A stretch of 64,000 nt of DNA, taken from positions 44,268,001 to 44,332,000 of the forward strand of contig CM060731.1 of NCBI GenBank assembly GCA_030704615.1. Direction: 5' to 3'. The notes beneath the pieces are model-generated. The model was given only the letters and a program-made list of their open reading frames with translations, had not been told where the DNA came from and did not search any database. Positions within the stretch are counted from its first letter, which is position 1. Every line of letters starts with the position of its first letter. A program made the position numbers and the translations under genes. Below, piece by piece: positions 10,445 through 20,829 of this stretch. This stretch comes from Takakia lepidozioides (Eukaryota; Streptophyta; Takakiopsida; Takakiales; Takakiaceae).

Positions 10445-11931
10445 ATGGCACAAGGGCCAAAAGCCCGGGTTATCCTCACTCGAGCCACTACTAGAGCTTT
10501 GGAGATGGAGAAGGTGGAAAATTGTGAGGAAACAATGTCCTTCATTGGAGATGCCTCTGAGAGCTTAGTAACTATGGATGCCGCACTTTGGAGCAATCTA
10601 CCTGATCATCTCTTGGATAGAATTTTGGCACGCTTGCCCTTTCCAAGCCTTTTCAGATTCTTCTCCGTTTGCAAGAGCTGGAATGCTATGAAATTCAACC
10701 CCACATTTTTAAACCTTTACATAGACATTCCCACACAGGGACCTTGGTTTTTACTTTTGAGAAATCAGGACTACAGAGAAACATTTACATACAACCATTC
10801 ACTAAATCAATGGCTTCAATTGCTACCCCCCTCTTTTCCTCTAAACCAAATGTTTTTTCCCGTTGCAGCAGCTGGAGGTCTCCTTTGTTTTAGCTCATGT
10901 GCAAATGGGCATACTACTTTGGTGGTGTGTAACCCTCTCACTAAAAGTTGGCGTGAGCTTCCCCCTATGCTTAAGATCCAAACTTATCACATGGCAGGGA
11001 TGTCAGTGGACAAAGTTTCAAGAACTTACAAAATTGTGGTTGTGGGAATCTATGGGATATATGATGTATATTATCCAACAACAGAGGTTTATGATTCTAC
11101 CAACGACTGCTGGCATATAACAGGAGAGATTCCTCGAGGCCCTCTCTTCCCATCACGTCGCACTCTTCTCTCTAACGGAATTTTGTATTCATGGTGTTGT
11201 GACCCCCCTGATGGATTAGTGGCCTACGACCTTCAAGAAGAAGTTTGGAACCAAATTCATGCCCCTATGCGCCACTCTCTAGAGAGCCACACTTTGATTG
11301 AATGCCAAGGATGCATTTATACTGTGGGAGGGTTGCGTGAGAACAGCCTCACTAAGAGTATTTGCATTTGGGAGCTCCAAAGAAATGAGTTGGAATGGAA
11401 AGAGGTAAATGTAATATGTTTTAAAATGATACATCATTGTTTGCATTGAAGTTGTAACCAAACCATATAATTGAATACAAATATTTCATTTGTAAAGTTC
11501 TCCTGAAATTTACATATAGTTCATTTTACTATTTTCATGGATTGTGATCTAGTGTAAACTATAGTATGCTAGACGGAGACATTCTTTTTCTCACAATATC
11601 TTTTACTAACAAAATAACCTATGCATGTACTATTATATACTTTTGCGTCTAATATTATTTCATGCGACATATTGTCTTACGTTAATAGGTGGATCGCATG
11701 CCAGAGATTCTCTGTGAGGAATTTCTGTGTGGGGGAAGGCGGTTTATCTGCATTGGGTCCAATGACCTCGTGTTGTTGATTGTGCGGGGAAGAGATCGGT
11801 TAGTGTTGTTGTATGATTTGACAAAACGTATGTGGCGCAGACTACCTTATTGCCCCTTGACTGACCAAAAATTAAGATATGGACTAATTGATGGCATATC
11901 TTTTGAGCCTCGGTTGGATGCATTTGTATGA
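10445..11931 (+). CDS. F-box protein with kelch-like C-terminal domain
   Basis: Two exons: 10445-11404 and 11689-11931 (TGA). The intron begins GTAAAT and ends TTAATAG and is phase 0, giving 400 residues. An F-box lies at about residues 48-92 (LWSNLPDHLLDRILARLPF ... VCKSWN), the segment that binds the Skp1 adaptor of SCF ubiquitin ligases. The rest has the beta-propeller-like pattern of plant F-box/kelch proteins (EVYDSTNDCW, IYTVGG, LYDLTKRMWRRLP), which would bind the substrate. It looks closest to the small Arabidopsis group around At5g15710 and At3g61590. No stop or missing splice signal was seen. The start is the first in-frame ATG, 47 codons before the F-box. The substrate is unknown. 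Confidence 0.9.
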
Positions 11932-12277
11932 GAAATAGAGTTTTACATCATTTCTTGGTTTATAACATGTCAAAATTTTATAATGGAATTATGTATTTTA
12001 TCAAAATTGATAGGATGTATATATAATCGTAGTTGAATTTATAGTTTAAATGTATTATCAATCATATCTATTGGATGTTCTCATCCCAATTTATGAATGT
12101 AATAATTTATTGTGTTTTTATATTATGAATTATTTGAAACATAATATGGACGTTATAGATCAAACATCAAAGATACTATACCACATAACTTGCATTTCTA
12201 AGAACATATTGATGTGGGAAAGAAAAGAGTAATGGAAGCAATGAGCTTGTGTGTGAGAAAAAGAAACAAAAACTTCA
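11932..12277. other. F-box gene 3' flank
   Basis: AT-rich sequence downstream of the stop codon. It should hold the 3' untranslated region and poly(A) signals; no single AATAAA-type site can be chosen with confidence. Confidence 0.4.
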
Positions 12278-12950
12278 GTTAGTAACCCTTAAGTTCCCAA
12301 GCCCTTTTCTGATTTTTTACCAATTTTGGGTACCCAGCTGCAGTAAATTGCCTCTAGAAACCTACCAAAAATCATCCGGAGATTCCAGCCTTATAGCAAT
12401 GGGCCCAGCTCATTTATGCATGACATACCAAAAAATGAGCCAAGTCCACCGTGGAAATTGTGAGATTATAGCGTTGGCCCGGACCTCAAATATGAGGTCC
12501 CAAAGAAAAAGTGAGAAAGAAATTGGTTTGACCAAATCAAAACCTAGCTTTATCCAATTTTGCTTGCCCCAAGACCCACCATTTCCAAATCAATAGTGGA
12601 GTGGCTATGACCCCACTAAATTGCAGGTCCAACTGATTTTTTCACCTATGCTTGCTATGCATGCAATTACATGGGGGTTGAAATCTCAAAATTGACAAGA
12701 GAAAATGTGCCTCCAAATGAAGTAATTTGTTTTCTACAAAAAATTTAAAAGCCAATGGAGGATGTGTGTATGTAATGCTCACTCACCACAAGGTGAAGTG
12801 TTTTTTTCTAAAATTGCTAATTTTCTGCCAAAAATGGCCTTTGGAGTGCAATCTGTTTTGGGCTTGTTTACCTGCCACGTCAGCAGTCAACAAGCCCTTT
12901 TTAGGCCCCAAAACGTAAATGAGAGATCTAAGATATTTTTTCTAGGTCGT

Positions 12951-12991
<41 letters not shown>

Positions 12992-13137
12992 TTTGTTTTT
13001 TCCATCATACTCGAGACAAATCCCTTGTCATTAAAGCTTCAGGAGTGGGCCCCATCAGATTAGATCTGCAAAAATTAGGTCCAACTGCAAATTCAAAGTG
13101 ACCCGATTCAGGTCGCTTGGGAACTTAAGGGTTAAGT
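12278..13137. mobile_element. Candidate non-autonomous inverted-repeat element
   Basis: The segment is bounded by AACCCTTAAGTTCCCAAGC at about 12285-12303 and its reverse complement at about 13116-13134. There is no coding capacity. The arms are only about 20-25 bp and I found no certain target-site duplication, so a MITE is the simplest reading but not proven. A run of about 34 T residues lies inside at 12953-12986. Confidence 0.4.
12953..12986. repeat. Poly(T) tract
   Basis: An almost pure run of about 34 thymines inside the inverted-repeat element. Confidence 0.95.
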
Positions 13138-14790
13138 TGTTACATTATTAGACAATAAATGTATTAATCCATTTTTTTATTGTGTGGAATAATTTTCTAA
13201 ATACAAATTCCGAAAGTATCACGACTTTTGTAAAATTTTATAATTTCGTGATCATAAATTTTTCAACAATAGTGTAATAAGTTTTTTTTGTTGTGTGAAT
13301 GTAAAACTTGTTCTTGGGTGGTGTCCCATTCCTACACCTTCATGGCGCGGTTACAATGAAAGAGGTTATTTTCTCCTGTCACTGTTAAGGGGCCTGATTT
13401 GTGAGCTGTCGCTCCCAGGTGTTTCCCTTTAAGAAAATAAAAAAACTTGTATGTTGCTCTAATCTCATATATATATATGATGCGGTATATATATATATAT
13501 ATTTCTGACAAAAAATTGTCAGTTTTCAACCTGAAATAGAGGGCTAAATATAGTGGGCATACAATCTGGAATATTTGTCAGAATGCGATAGTGGTGGATT
13601 ATCAAGCGTCTAATTGCGCCCGTGGATATGTCAGAATTACATGCCACCTGTCACATCGATTACATTAGCAGATCTGGTATTGGCATGCAATTCAAGTGAC
13701 CCCACCATCCGATCTTGAATATTTCATATTCTTGTTGTGACAAACTCGCCCAGACACCCCCATTAGTTGTTCTAGAATAAGCTAACATGTTTTTTTTCAA
13801 CATTTCAACCTGAATGGATTCTAGATAGTAGAGATCTAGCATGGTTGAAACATTTGCTGATCCACATAATAAATTCGTACCTTCAAGGTCAATATAATAA
13901 TGGTGCAAAAGATGTATGGTCCTGATTTTTACATTAATATTAATCTCTCTACAAGGGAAACATTTTGTGAGACCCAAATTTTGCAACAATATTGAGAGAG
14001 ATGATGTTTGTCTTGCAATGACAAAAATGATGTCTTTGCCATACCGATCATTTTTTCTTTCTCTTCGAAACAAAGACGAAGAACAACCTTGTTTATACAA
14101 ATGCACCATCACGGTCATATTTCTAAGCCTGCCTTTTTGTATTTCAAAAATCTTCTTAAGGGGAGATCGGGGTGCATGGTGGGATATTGGGAAATATCTT
14201 CACTTTTTCTTCCGTACAAAGTTCAACTATTTATCACATGAGTGCAAACCGGATTCGATCACTTCAAGAGATGTTTTGCAAAGCAAACGCATGTTCAAAT
14301 AGATCTGTAGCATCAATGTCCAAAATATCAAATGCATGAAGAATCTCTTGCCTGAGCTGTAGTATGTTACAAAATATAGAATCACAGAAGTTCAAAATCC
14401 ATGGGGTTGTGAACTACAAGATTTCGTTTTTACCAAACTGGATAAATAACAATGAGTCACATGAGATCAATTATCTTATTACTTTCTTTGGAGAAACACA
14501 TTAAAAATCATAAATTACAATAGTAGATGCATTCCATATTAATTGTCAAAAACATTTATTTATTTTTGTCATATGAGATAAGTATTGTCCCTCACATATT
14601 CCAAAAGGATTGTATTATTATTCATTCCAAGCTTAAGAAATCCATGAAACCACATGATCGAGAATGATACGTGTTATTGAGGATGTTCGAGGTGAATAAC
14701 ATGCCTTCGCGCATGCTATAGCTTTCCAACCATGCTAGCCAAAGCAAGTGTTGGGTTTCAGACTATTTAGAGCGGGGATTAATGCTAGAT
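13138..14790. other. No gene recognised; (TA)n tracts
   Basis: AT-rich with (TA)n runs at about 13468-13481 and 13487-13502. Several short frames on both strands lack any recognisable domain. Confidence 0.45.
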
Positions 14791-15302
14791 TGTGAGCCTG
14801 GCCCCATGAGCCTATGAGCCTATAAGCCTTAGCATACTCACGTTTCGGCACGTAATTTCTCGGGCCCATAACAACAGATTTGGCACCAATTACCGCGGAT
14901 GGACGCCCATTTCCGCGAACATGTGCAACGATTGTAGTTCCTTGCACCTACAAATACTGTACTAACATGTTGGCCTATGTGTGTGTGATTTTTTTTTGTT
15001 TTTTTTTGCTTGCCTTACATACATCCATTGCCTCATGCAGCTAAGGCCAAGGATGTATATAGAAACAATAAAAAAAAAACTTAGGCCAAACTTAGGCAAA
15101 AAAACACAAATGTTTTTTTTTTCTTTTTTTTTTCTTTTTTATTTGCCTTATATACGTCCATTTGCCTCGATCGTTAATGATCTAAGCACCCCCCCTCCCC
15201 CCCCAAAAAATAGAAAAAAATCTTATATATGTCCATTTGCCTATTTTCATAGCTTCATGTGTGAACCACGCCATTACAAACAAGATTCGGTGGCTAACAA
15301 TT

Positions 15303-15900
15303 CAAGAACGAGCTATATTAGCCCAACACACAGCTGAATTTCCCGATTGTATTGAATTTATTGATGGGACTTTGGTGAAGATTCGGAGACCTTGACAAAA
15401 TGAGGAACACAAGAGTTGGTTTAATGGTCGGAAAAAAAAATGTACTCCATGAACAACACGGTTATTGTTAATCACCAAGGACTGTTCATTCATATCGACC
15501 TTGGATATCCTAGATCTTTCCATGATGTGAGCATCCTACGACACTCTGATTTTCACAAGAACTGGCGTGAGCATTTTGTACATGAAGATGAGTACTTCAA
15601 GTACTTATTGGGAGATCCAGGCTACATGGGTGAGGAGATGTTCATAATGCGAAGGATTGAGAGACGTGAATTAGCACCGGGTATTGATCGGTCGGCCGTC
15701 AAGGCTTATAACAAGATGCATGCTGGCTATCGAGTCCGAGTGAAGTGGGGAATTGGTAGTCTGAAGTGCAAGTGAAGACGTCCAATGAAAAGATTTGATT
15801 TTACAAAACCAAAGTTCAACCATCTATTTCAAGCTGCAGCTTTACTCACAAACTTCTTCAAAGAAGACGTCTTGATTTCACATTTGAAGTCATCGGTAAA
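15303..15900 (+). pseudogene. PIF/Harbinger transposase (DDE_Tnp_4) relic
   Basis: The frame can be followed from about 15303: AEFPDCIEFIDGTLVKI with the first catalytic Asp in DGT, a stop near 15394, then a shift into the frame starting at 15440 with GYPRSFHDVSILRHSDF, and LLGDPGYMG with the second Asp. The usual third signature, an acidic residue just before WGIGGLK, reads RVKWGIGSLK here, so the catalytic Glu appears to be Lys. A stop follows at 15773, and beyond it the remaining C-terminal stretch RRPMKRFDFTKPKF still aligns with the family. A working version would cut and join the transposon ends. Length, stops and the changed active site mark it as dead. Confidence 0.8.
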
Positions 15901-15944
15901 CAACTTGGAGACCAAGCAGAGTTTGGATGAAATGGAGACTTCTA

Positions 15945-16830
15945 GCTACAAGTTTAGCATCGCTTTTATTTGTTGCTTGAACTCCTCATCACTGATTACA
16001 CCTAGATCTCTAGCAGTCTTCAGATTTGCGATCTCCACCTTATTGTGCTTTGCATGATTGATGTCCATCTTTGCAGCTACTAAAACATCTTGCTTTTCAG
16101 ATGACTCTTAAAATTGCTTGGTCATCGCTGCAATGCTCTTGGATTGTTGCTGCAGCATGTCAGCCTTTGTCATTGATTTTTCGGTTCTTGCAGCTGTAGA
16201 ACTAGAAGCAGGTGTGGATGTTAGGCACTGCTGCATCAAATTGAACATCTAAAGTAGTGATCGGATGTGAAGGGATCGAACTAGAACTGACATCTCTCCA
16301 TTTATCAAACTTTATCTCATCTTTAAAATATTCCTAGTGGCATGTCCATCTGTGGTCTTCAAACGCGCCAACACTTCGTCACTCTGCAACACTGCTTTAT
16401 CTGAATCCTCCTCATTAGAAGTTCATGTTTTCAACTCTTTCAAGGTTTCCCGTAGGCGGTCCTTCAAGGTGTCTTCTTGAAATTGAGAATCAGGGTACTG
16501 TTCTACGTAGTTTGCATACATCGTCTTCCAAACAACACTAGGATCTATCCCTACGGTAAATAACAAAGTGATGGTTGTAGGCAGCTACCATTGTGTTGAG
16601 ATGCAAGGACTCCACGATTGGTCTGTACGCTGCATATTTCCGAGTAGCCTTTGGCTTGCACTTTACAGGGAGCTTGCCATTGACATGTTCACTCTCTATG
16701 CTAGTCTCATGAAGCATTTAATTTGTCAATTGATCAAACTTCATAAACCCCCAATTCTTTGCATTGTTCTCATACTGCAGCAGGTCATTTTTAATATGAC
16801 CCTCCATATGCGTTGTTCAGTTTGAATCCT
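15945..16830 (-). pseudogene. Harbinger second protein (Myb/SANT-like) relic
   Basis: Read on the minus strand, broken frames resemble the DNA-binding partner of plant PIF/Harbinger transposases. Around 16750-16560 there is YENNAKNWGFMKFDQL followed by KCKPKATRKYAAYRPIVESL. Around 16240-15960 there is a Ser/Thr-rich linker, KADMLQQQSKSIAAMTKQF, and the tail KTARDLGVISDEEFKQQIKA. Several stops and shifts interrupt it. In active elements this protein helps the transposase reach the ends and the nucleus. It is convergent with the transposase relic. Confidence 0.6.
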
Positions 16831-17160
16831 CCCAATCTACATCTACAAACCTGAACCCTAGAAACTATCAATTTCATCAAAACCTAGCACCATCACCATG
16901 TTTATTCATGCCAAATGGTTGGAGAAAATTCTCATGTGACAAAACTGACCCATGTGACAATATTGTATTTGGAGAGGTGCATAAAAGGACCAGCGTGGCA
17001 TCCACATATAAATTAGGAACTCGCCTGCAAACAAATGCAACCTCATGTCTCGGCTTTAGCGACACCTTTGCATCCTCGTTTTACGTCATAAAGCTCATCA
17101 TATCAGCTATGACAGCTCACCGCTCTTCCCATACCAACATAGGTGGCATCACTACACTTT

Positions 17161-17858
17161 GTCACACTCGCACGTCTTGCAGCTTGCAGCCGCTGCACTT
17201 GCTCACGTCCGTGCAGACGTCTCGAAGCTCGCAACTTGCGGGTCGCTTGGTGTCATGGGGTGTGCAGCTCGGCAAAAGTTCCCAAACTGGGTTTAAAACT
17301 AGTTTGACCACAAGTTCTGATGAGAAAAACTAGTTTCATCCCATGCTTTTTACGTCTGTATGAGTTTGGTCCCAGTTTTTTAACTCGTCCCCACTTTTGG
17401 CCAAACTAGGGGTATTCGTTCCCAGTTTTTGGCACTTTACGGATAATTTTACCTAAGTTTTTGGTTTTTTGGTTTTTTTTAACTTTATATGTATATCGAT
17501 TTGCCTCCAAAGTGAATGATCGTGGATTTGGCCTCACGCAGCTAAGGCCAAAAAAAAATAAAAAAAACCTTAGGCCAATTGTATGTGCAGGTGTAAGGAA
17601 CCACGATCATGGTAGCACTACTTTCTGCAGTGTTGTGTTTTGTTCATATATGTGCGCACTGATAGTGGAAAAAGTAAGAGTCTCCATGTCTACAACCTTT
17701 CTGTCAGTTAGACACATATCTGATTTCTCGCAGTATTCGATTTTCTTTCGCCTGACCTCAGATATAGGTCCTCTTTCTTTGTACTACCACCTTGTGCTCA
17801 CGCTTATAAAACGTGAGCAAGTGCAGCGGCTGCAAGCTGCGAGACGTGCGAGTGTGAC
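17161..17858. repeat. 698-bp segment with 47-bp inverted arms
   Basis: The arm at 17161-17207 (starting GTCACACTCGCACGTC) matches the reverse complement of 17812-17858 at 46 of 47 positions. Between them lies copy 1 of the 640-bp tandem unit. It looks like a small transposon nested in the Harbinger element, or a local rearrangement product. Confidence 0.7.
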
Positions 17859-18456
17859 GTCTCGAAACTCACAACTTGCGGGTCGCTTGGTGTCATGGGG
17901 TGTGCAGCTCGGCAAAAGTTCCCAAACTGGGTTTAAAACTAGTTTGACCACAAGTTCTGATGAGAAAAACTAGTTTTATCCCATGTTTTTTACGTCTGTA
18001 TGAGTTTGGTCCCAGTTTTTTGACTCGTCCCCACTTTTGGCCAAACTAGGGGTATTCGTTCCCAGTTTTTGGCACTTTACGGATAACTTTACCTAAGTTT
18101 TTGGTTTTTTGGTTTTTTTTAACCTTATATGTATATCGATTTGCCTCCATAGTGAATGATCGTGGATTTGGCCTCACGCAGCTAAGGCCAAAAAAAAATA
18201 AAAAAAACCTTAGGCCAATTGTATGTGCAGGTGTAAGGAACCACGATCATGGTAGCACTACTTTCTGCAGTGTTGTGTTTTGTTCATATATGTGCGCACT
18301 GATAGTGGAAAAAGTAAGAGTCTCCATGTCTACAACCTTTCTGTCAGTTAGACACATATCTGATTTCTCGCAGTATTAGATTTTCTTTCGCCTGACCTCA
18401 GATATAGGTCCTCTTTCTTTGCACTACCACCTCTGCTCATGCTTATAAAACGTGAG
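17219..18456. repeat. Tandem duplication, period 640 bp
   Basis: Copy 1 begins at 17219 (GTCTCGAAGCTCGCAAC) and copy 2 at 17859 (GTCTCGAAACTCACAAC). They are nearly identical, differing by scattered single bases, to about 17818 and 18456, just after CTTATAAAACGTGAG. The same AT/poly(A)-rich part (GCAGCTAAGGCCAA and following) also appears as a diverged partial copy near 15020-15110. Confidence 0.9.
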
Positions 18457-18552
18457 CCCAGGCTCACGCTCTGGTGGGGAAGCGTGAGCCTGGGCTCACG
18501 ATTTGTGGGTGAAGCGTTAGCCTAGCTCACAGGCTCACAGGGCTAGGCTCAC

Positions 18553-20200
18553 GCCGTAGTTGCGCTGATTTAGAACAAACGTAGGCAACAACAAACCACA
18601 TTGTAAGTTCGAGGCAGAGTAACCGCTGCCTTCACAAGTATTTATTTATGCACAAGAATGCGAATGTAAGAGTCAGATAAAAGCAAAAGGTCACTTCATG
18701 TTTGAGATACCGAATGAGTCATGTCTTCTATCTAAACTGCATAGAAGTCGCAAGTTGCACCATTAAAGATTGGCTGTATTCAAACCTTGATAGTTGCACA
18801 AGTCATTGATGGATCTTCTTGAGGGCAAAGCTTGGTGAGCCATTTTTCTCAACAATGCAATTGTCATTTACGTGGTTCCATAGCTACATACTTACATTTA
18901 TGTGCTTAAGTACCCACTTAGGTACCATGTTGTAAATGAATACTGCACGGTTAGGGTACGAAAACTCTAATTTAAACAACAATCATGTTTGTGTCTTAGC
19001 AATAAATATATATCATTTTATCAAACTTAGCCACCAAAAGAATGACTTTTGCATTTGGAATATACTTCTACATTTAAGGGTATCTTTAAATAGGTCAAAT
19101 TCATCCGTAAAGTATGATAAAATTGCAAGAAAATCCTGAATCTCAAGTTTAAAGAAAGAAGGAAATAAAGAGCTAAGAAAGAAATAGCGGTCGTCCTCTC
19201 AAGATGAAAAAGAACATTGACAATACAACCTTAGTACTAGGTAAGACAACCATAACTTCACTGCTAATAAAAACATCAATACATTAAAAGTTAACATTTT
19301 TTAGTTTTGTGTTTATCTTACGAAAACCAGAACTGCTAATGTAAACGAATATCATATTACTGTGTCATAGACATAACAAAATATAATGCAAAAGAGACTT
19401 GTTATGAAAGATATATTGAAACCTTTTTTCTAAGGATCTTTCTGAAGAGGAGATCGGGACGGGTGGTGGGGATTCAAGAGAATCAGTTCTCCTTAGAATT
19501 GCCTTGTCCATAACTAGGAAATGATAGGCAAAGAAATAATGTTAAAAAAATCCACCAGCGAGTGTAACCGTCTAGCTCACGTGGATTCACAGCAAAGTAT
19601 TTAATGACTCCCTAATGCTGGAACTTTATAGCCAAAGTCTCGTTGTTATGTTAGTTGAGCGCAACTTCCTGGTTTTTTTCCTGGGGTGTTTTTCCGGCCG
19701 CTAGCTCCCAATTTTCGGGTATTCTTGAATCCCCCACAATTTTAACCCTGCGAACTCTAGCATACCCTCATTCTTTGTAGGCGTCAAGCTGTAGTACCTG
19801 CGCACTTGTGTTGACATAAATAAGTTTCATACGGCCTCCCGCGCTCGATGACGTCGTCTTCCAAGGGACTGGCCTAGTCCATTGTTTCGCATGGGCATTT
19901 GCCGCCTCTGCCCACCAATCTACACGCAGAAACAAGTTCTTTTCCCAGCTAGGCACCCAACCTTCAGTTGTTTTTGTAACCATCGTCTTCATAAATAATC
20001 CATTCCCTCTAGATGTAACAAGTACGTAATAATGATTGTTGAGCTGTTCAGTTGTAGGTAACTTGTGAAAGATTAATGGACACTAATCATGTTGTCCAGA
20101 GTTGTAAATAGCCTAACTAAAAAAAAACAGCCTTCATCTTCTTGTAAGTGCAGCCAAGAGATGTGTCTGTCCATGTATTCATCTGAAGTCAATACGCGAT
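18553..20200. other. No gene recognised
   Basis: Mostly AT-rich. A minus-strand frame at 19992-19768 encodes an amphipathic Trp-rich peptide (GWVPSWEKNLFLRVDWW) that reads like protein, but it has no recognised relative and no visible splice context. Confidence 0.4.
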
Positions 20201-20278
20201 TGAGGGGGTTTAACGACGCCGTATCGACTTCTACGGGGTCACAAAACGACGAATTAGATCCCCCACGAAATTTCGAAA

Positions 20279-20825
20279 CAAACGACCCCCAGGGAGTCGG
20301 TCAATCATTGTAAATGCAGGGGTCGGTTGCACGGAAATTATCTGACCCCCTGAAGGTCGTTGAAATGCCTCCACCAAGTTTGAACAACGACCCCAGGGGG
20401 TCGGTAGTAATAAGCGACGGATTGGGGAGCTTGCCCAAGGTTTACTCCTAAAAGCGACCCCAAGGGGATCGCACGTATTGCCGGTGGGAAGGGGAGGAGG
20501 TATGTGGGGTTTGACACCAGAAAGCGACACCCCTTGGGTTGCTTATAAAAAGCAACGGGAGGGGGTCGATGTGGGTTTACACTAAATAGTGACCCTCCGC
20601 GGGTCGTTTCTAATAAACGATCGCTGATGTGTATGGCTCTGCGCGGGTTTCTCACTAAAAAACAACTCCCTCTGGGCCGCCTCTAGTAAGTGACGGGGAG
20701 TGGTCTATATTGGTTTACACAAACTAGTGACTCCAAGGGGGTAGTTGATAATTATCGAGGGATATATTTGTTTTAAATATTCTGGTTAATTTCAAGTGGA
20801 AAACCGACCCCTTGGGGTCGCTTAA
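20279..20825. repeat. Array of GACCCC...GGGGTC palindromes
   Basis: About nine degenerate copies of a short palindrome of the form GCGACCCC-n-GGGGTCGC occur at about 20279, 20337, 20383, 20450, 20520, 20584, 20656, 20722 and 20801, mostly 58-79 bp apart. Between them lie phrases such as GGGTTTACACTAA and AAGCGACGG, so this is an old tandem repeat of roughly 65-70 bp monomers. Minus-strand Pro-rich frames over it are side effects. Confidence 0.75.
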
Positions 20826-20829
20826 CAAA

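Larger units (their letters stand above)
14792..18552. mobile_element. Decayed PIF/Harbinger DNA transposon
   Basis: The ends carry imperfect inverted repeats: GTGAGCCTGGCCCCATGAGC from 14792 and, read from the right end at 18552, GTGAGCCTAGCCCTGTGAGC. Over 28 bp they differ at four positions, all transitions. The inside holds a transposase relic (plus) and a Myb/SANT-type second protein relic (minus), the usual two genes of PIF/Harbinger elements in convergent order. Extra GTGAGCC copies cluster near both ends, as expected of transposase-binding sites. A tandem 640-bp duplication enlarges its right half. No clear 3-bp target duplication was seen, so the exact boundary may be a few bases off. 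Confidence 0.65.

Noticed and set aside
20231-20655. Pro-rich minus-strand frames over the palindrome array
   Set aside because: Repeat-driven composition, no family similarity, and frames overlap each other.
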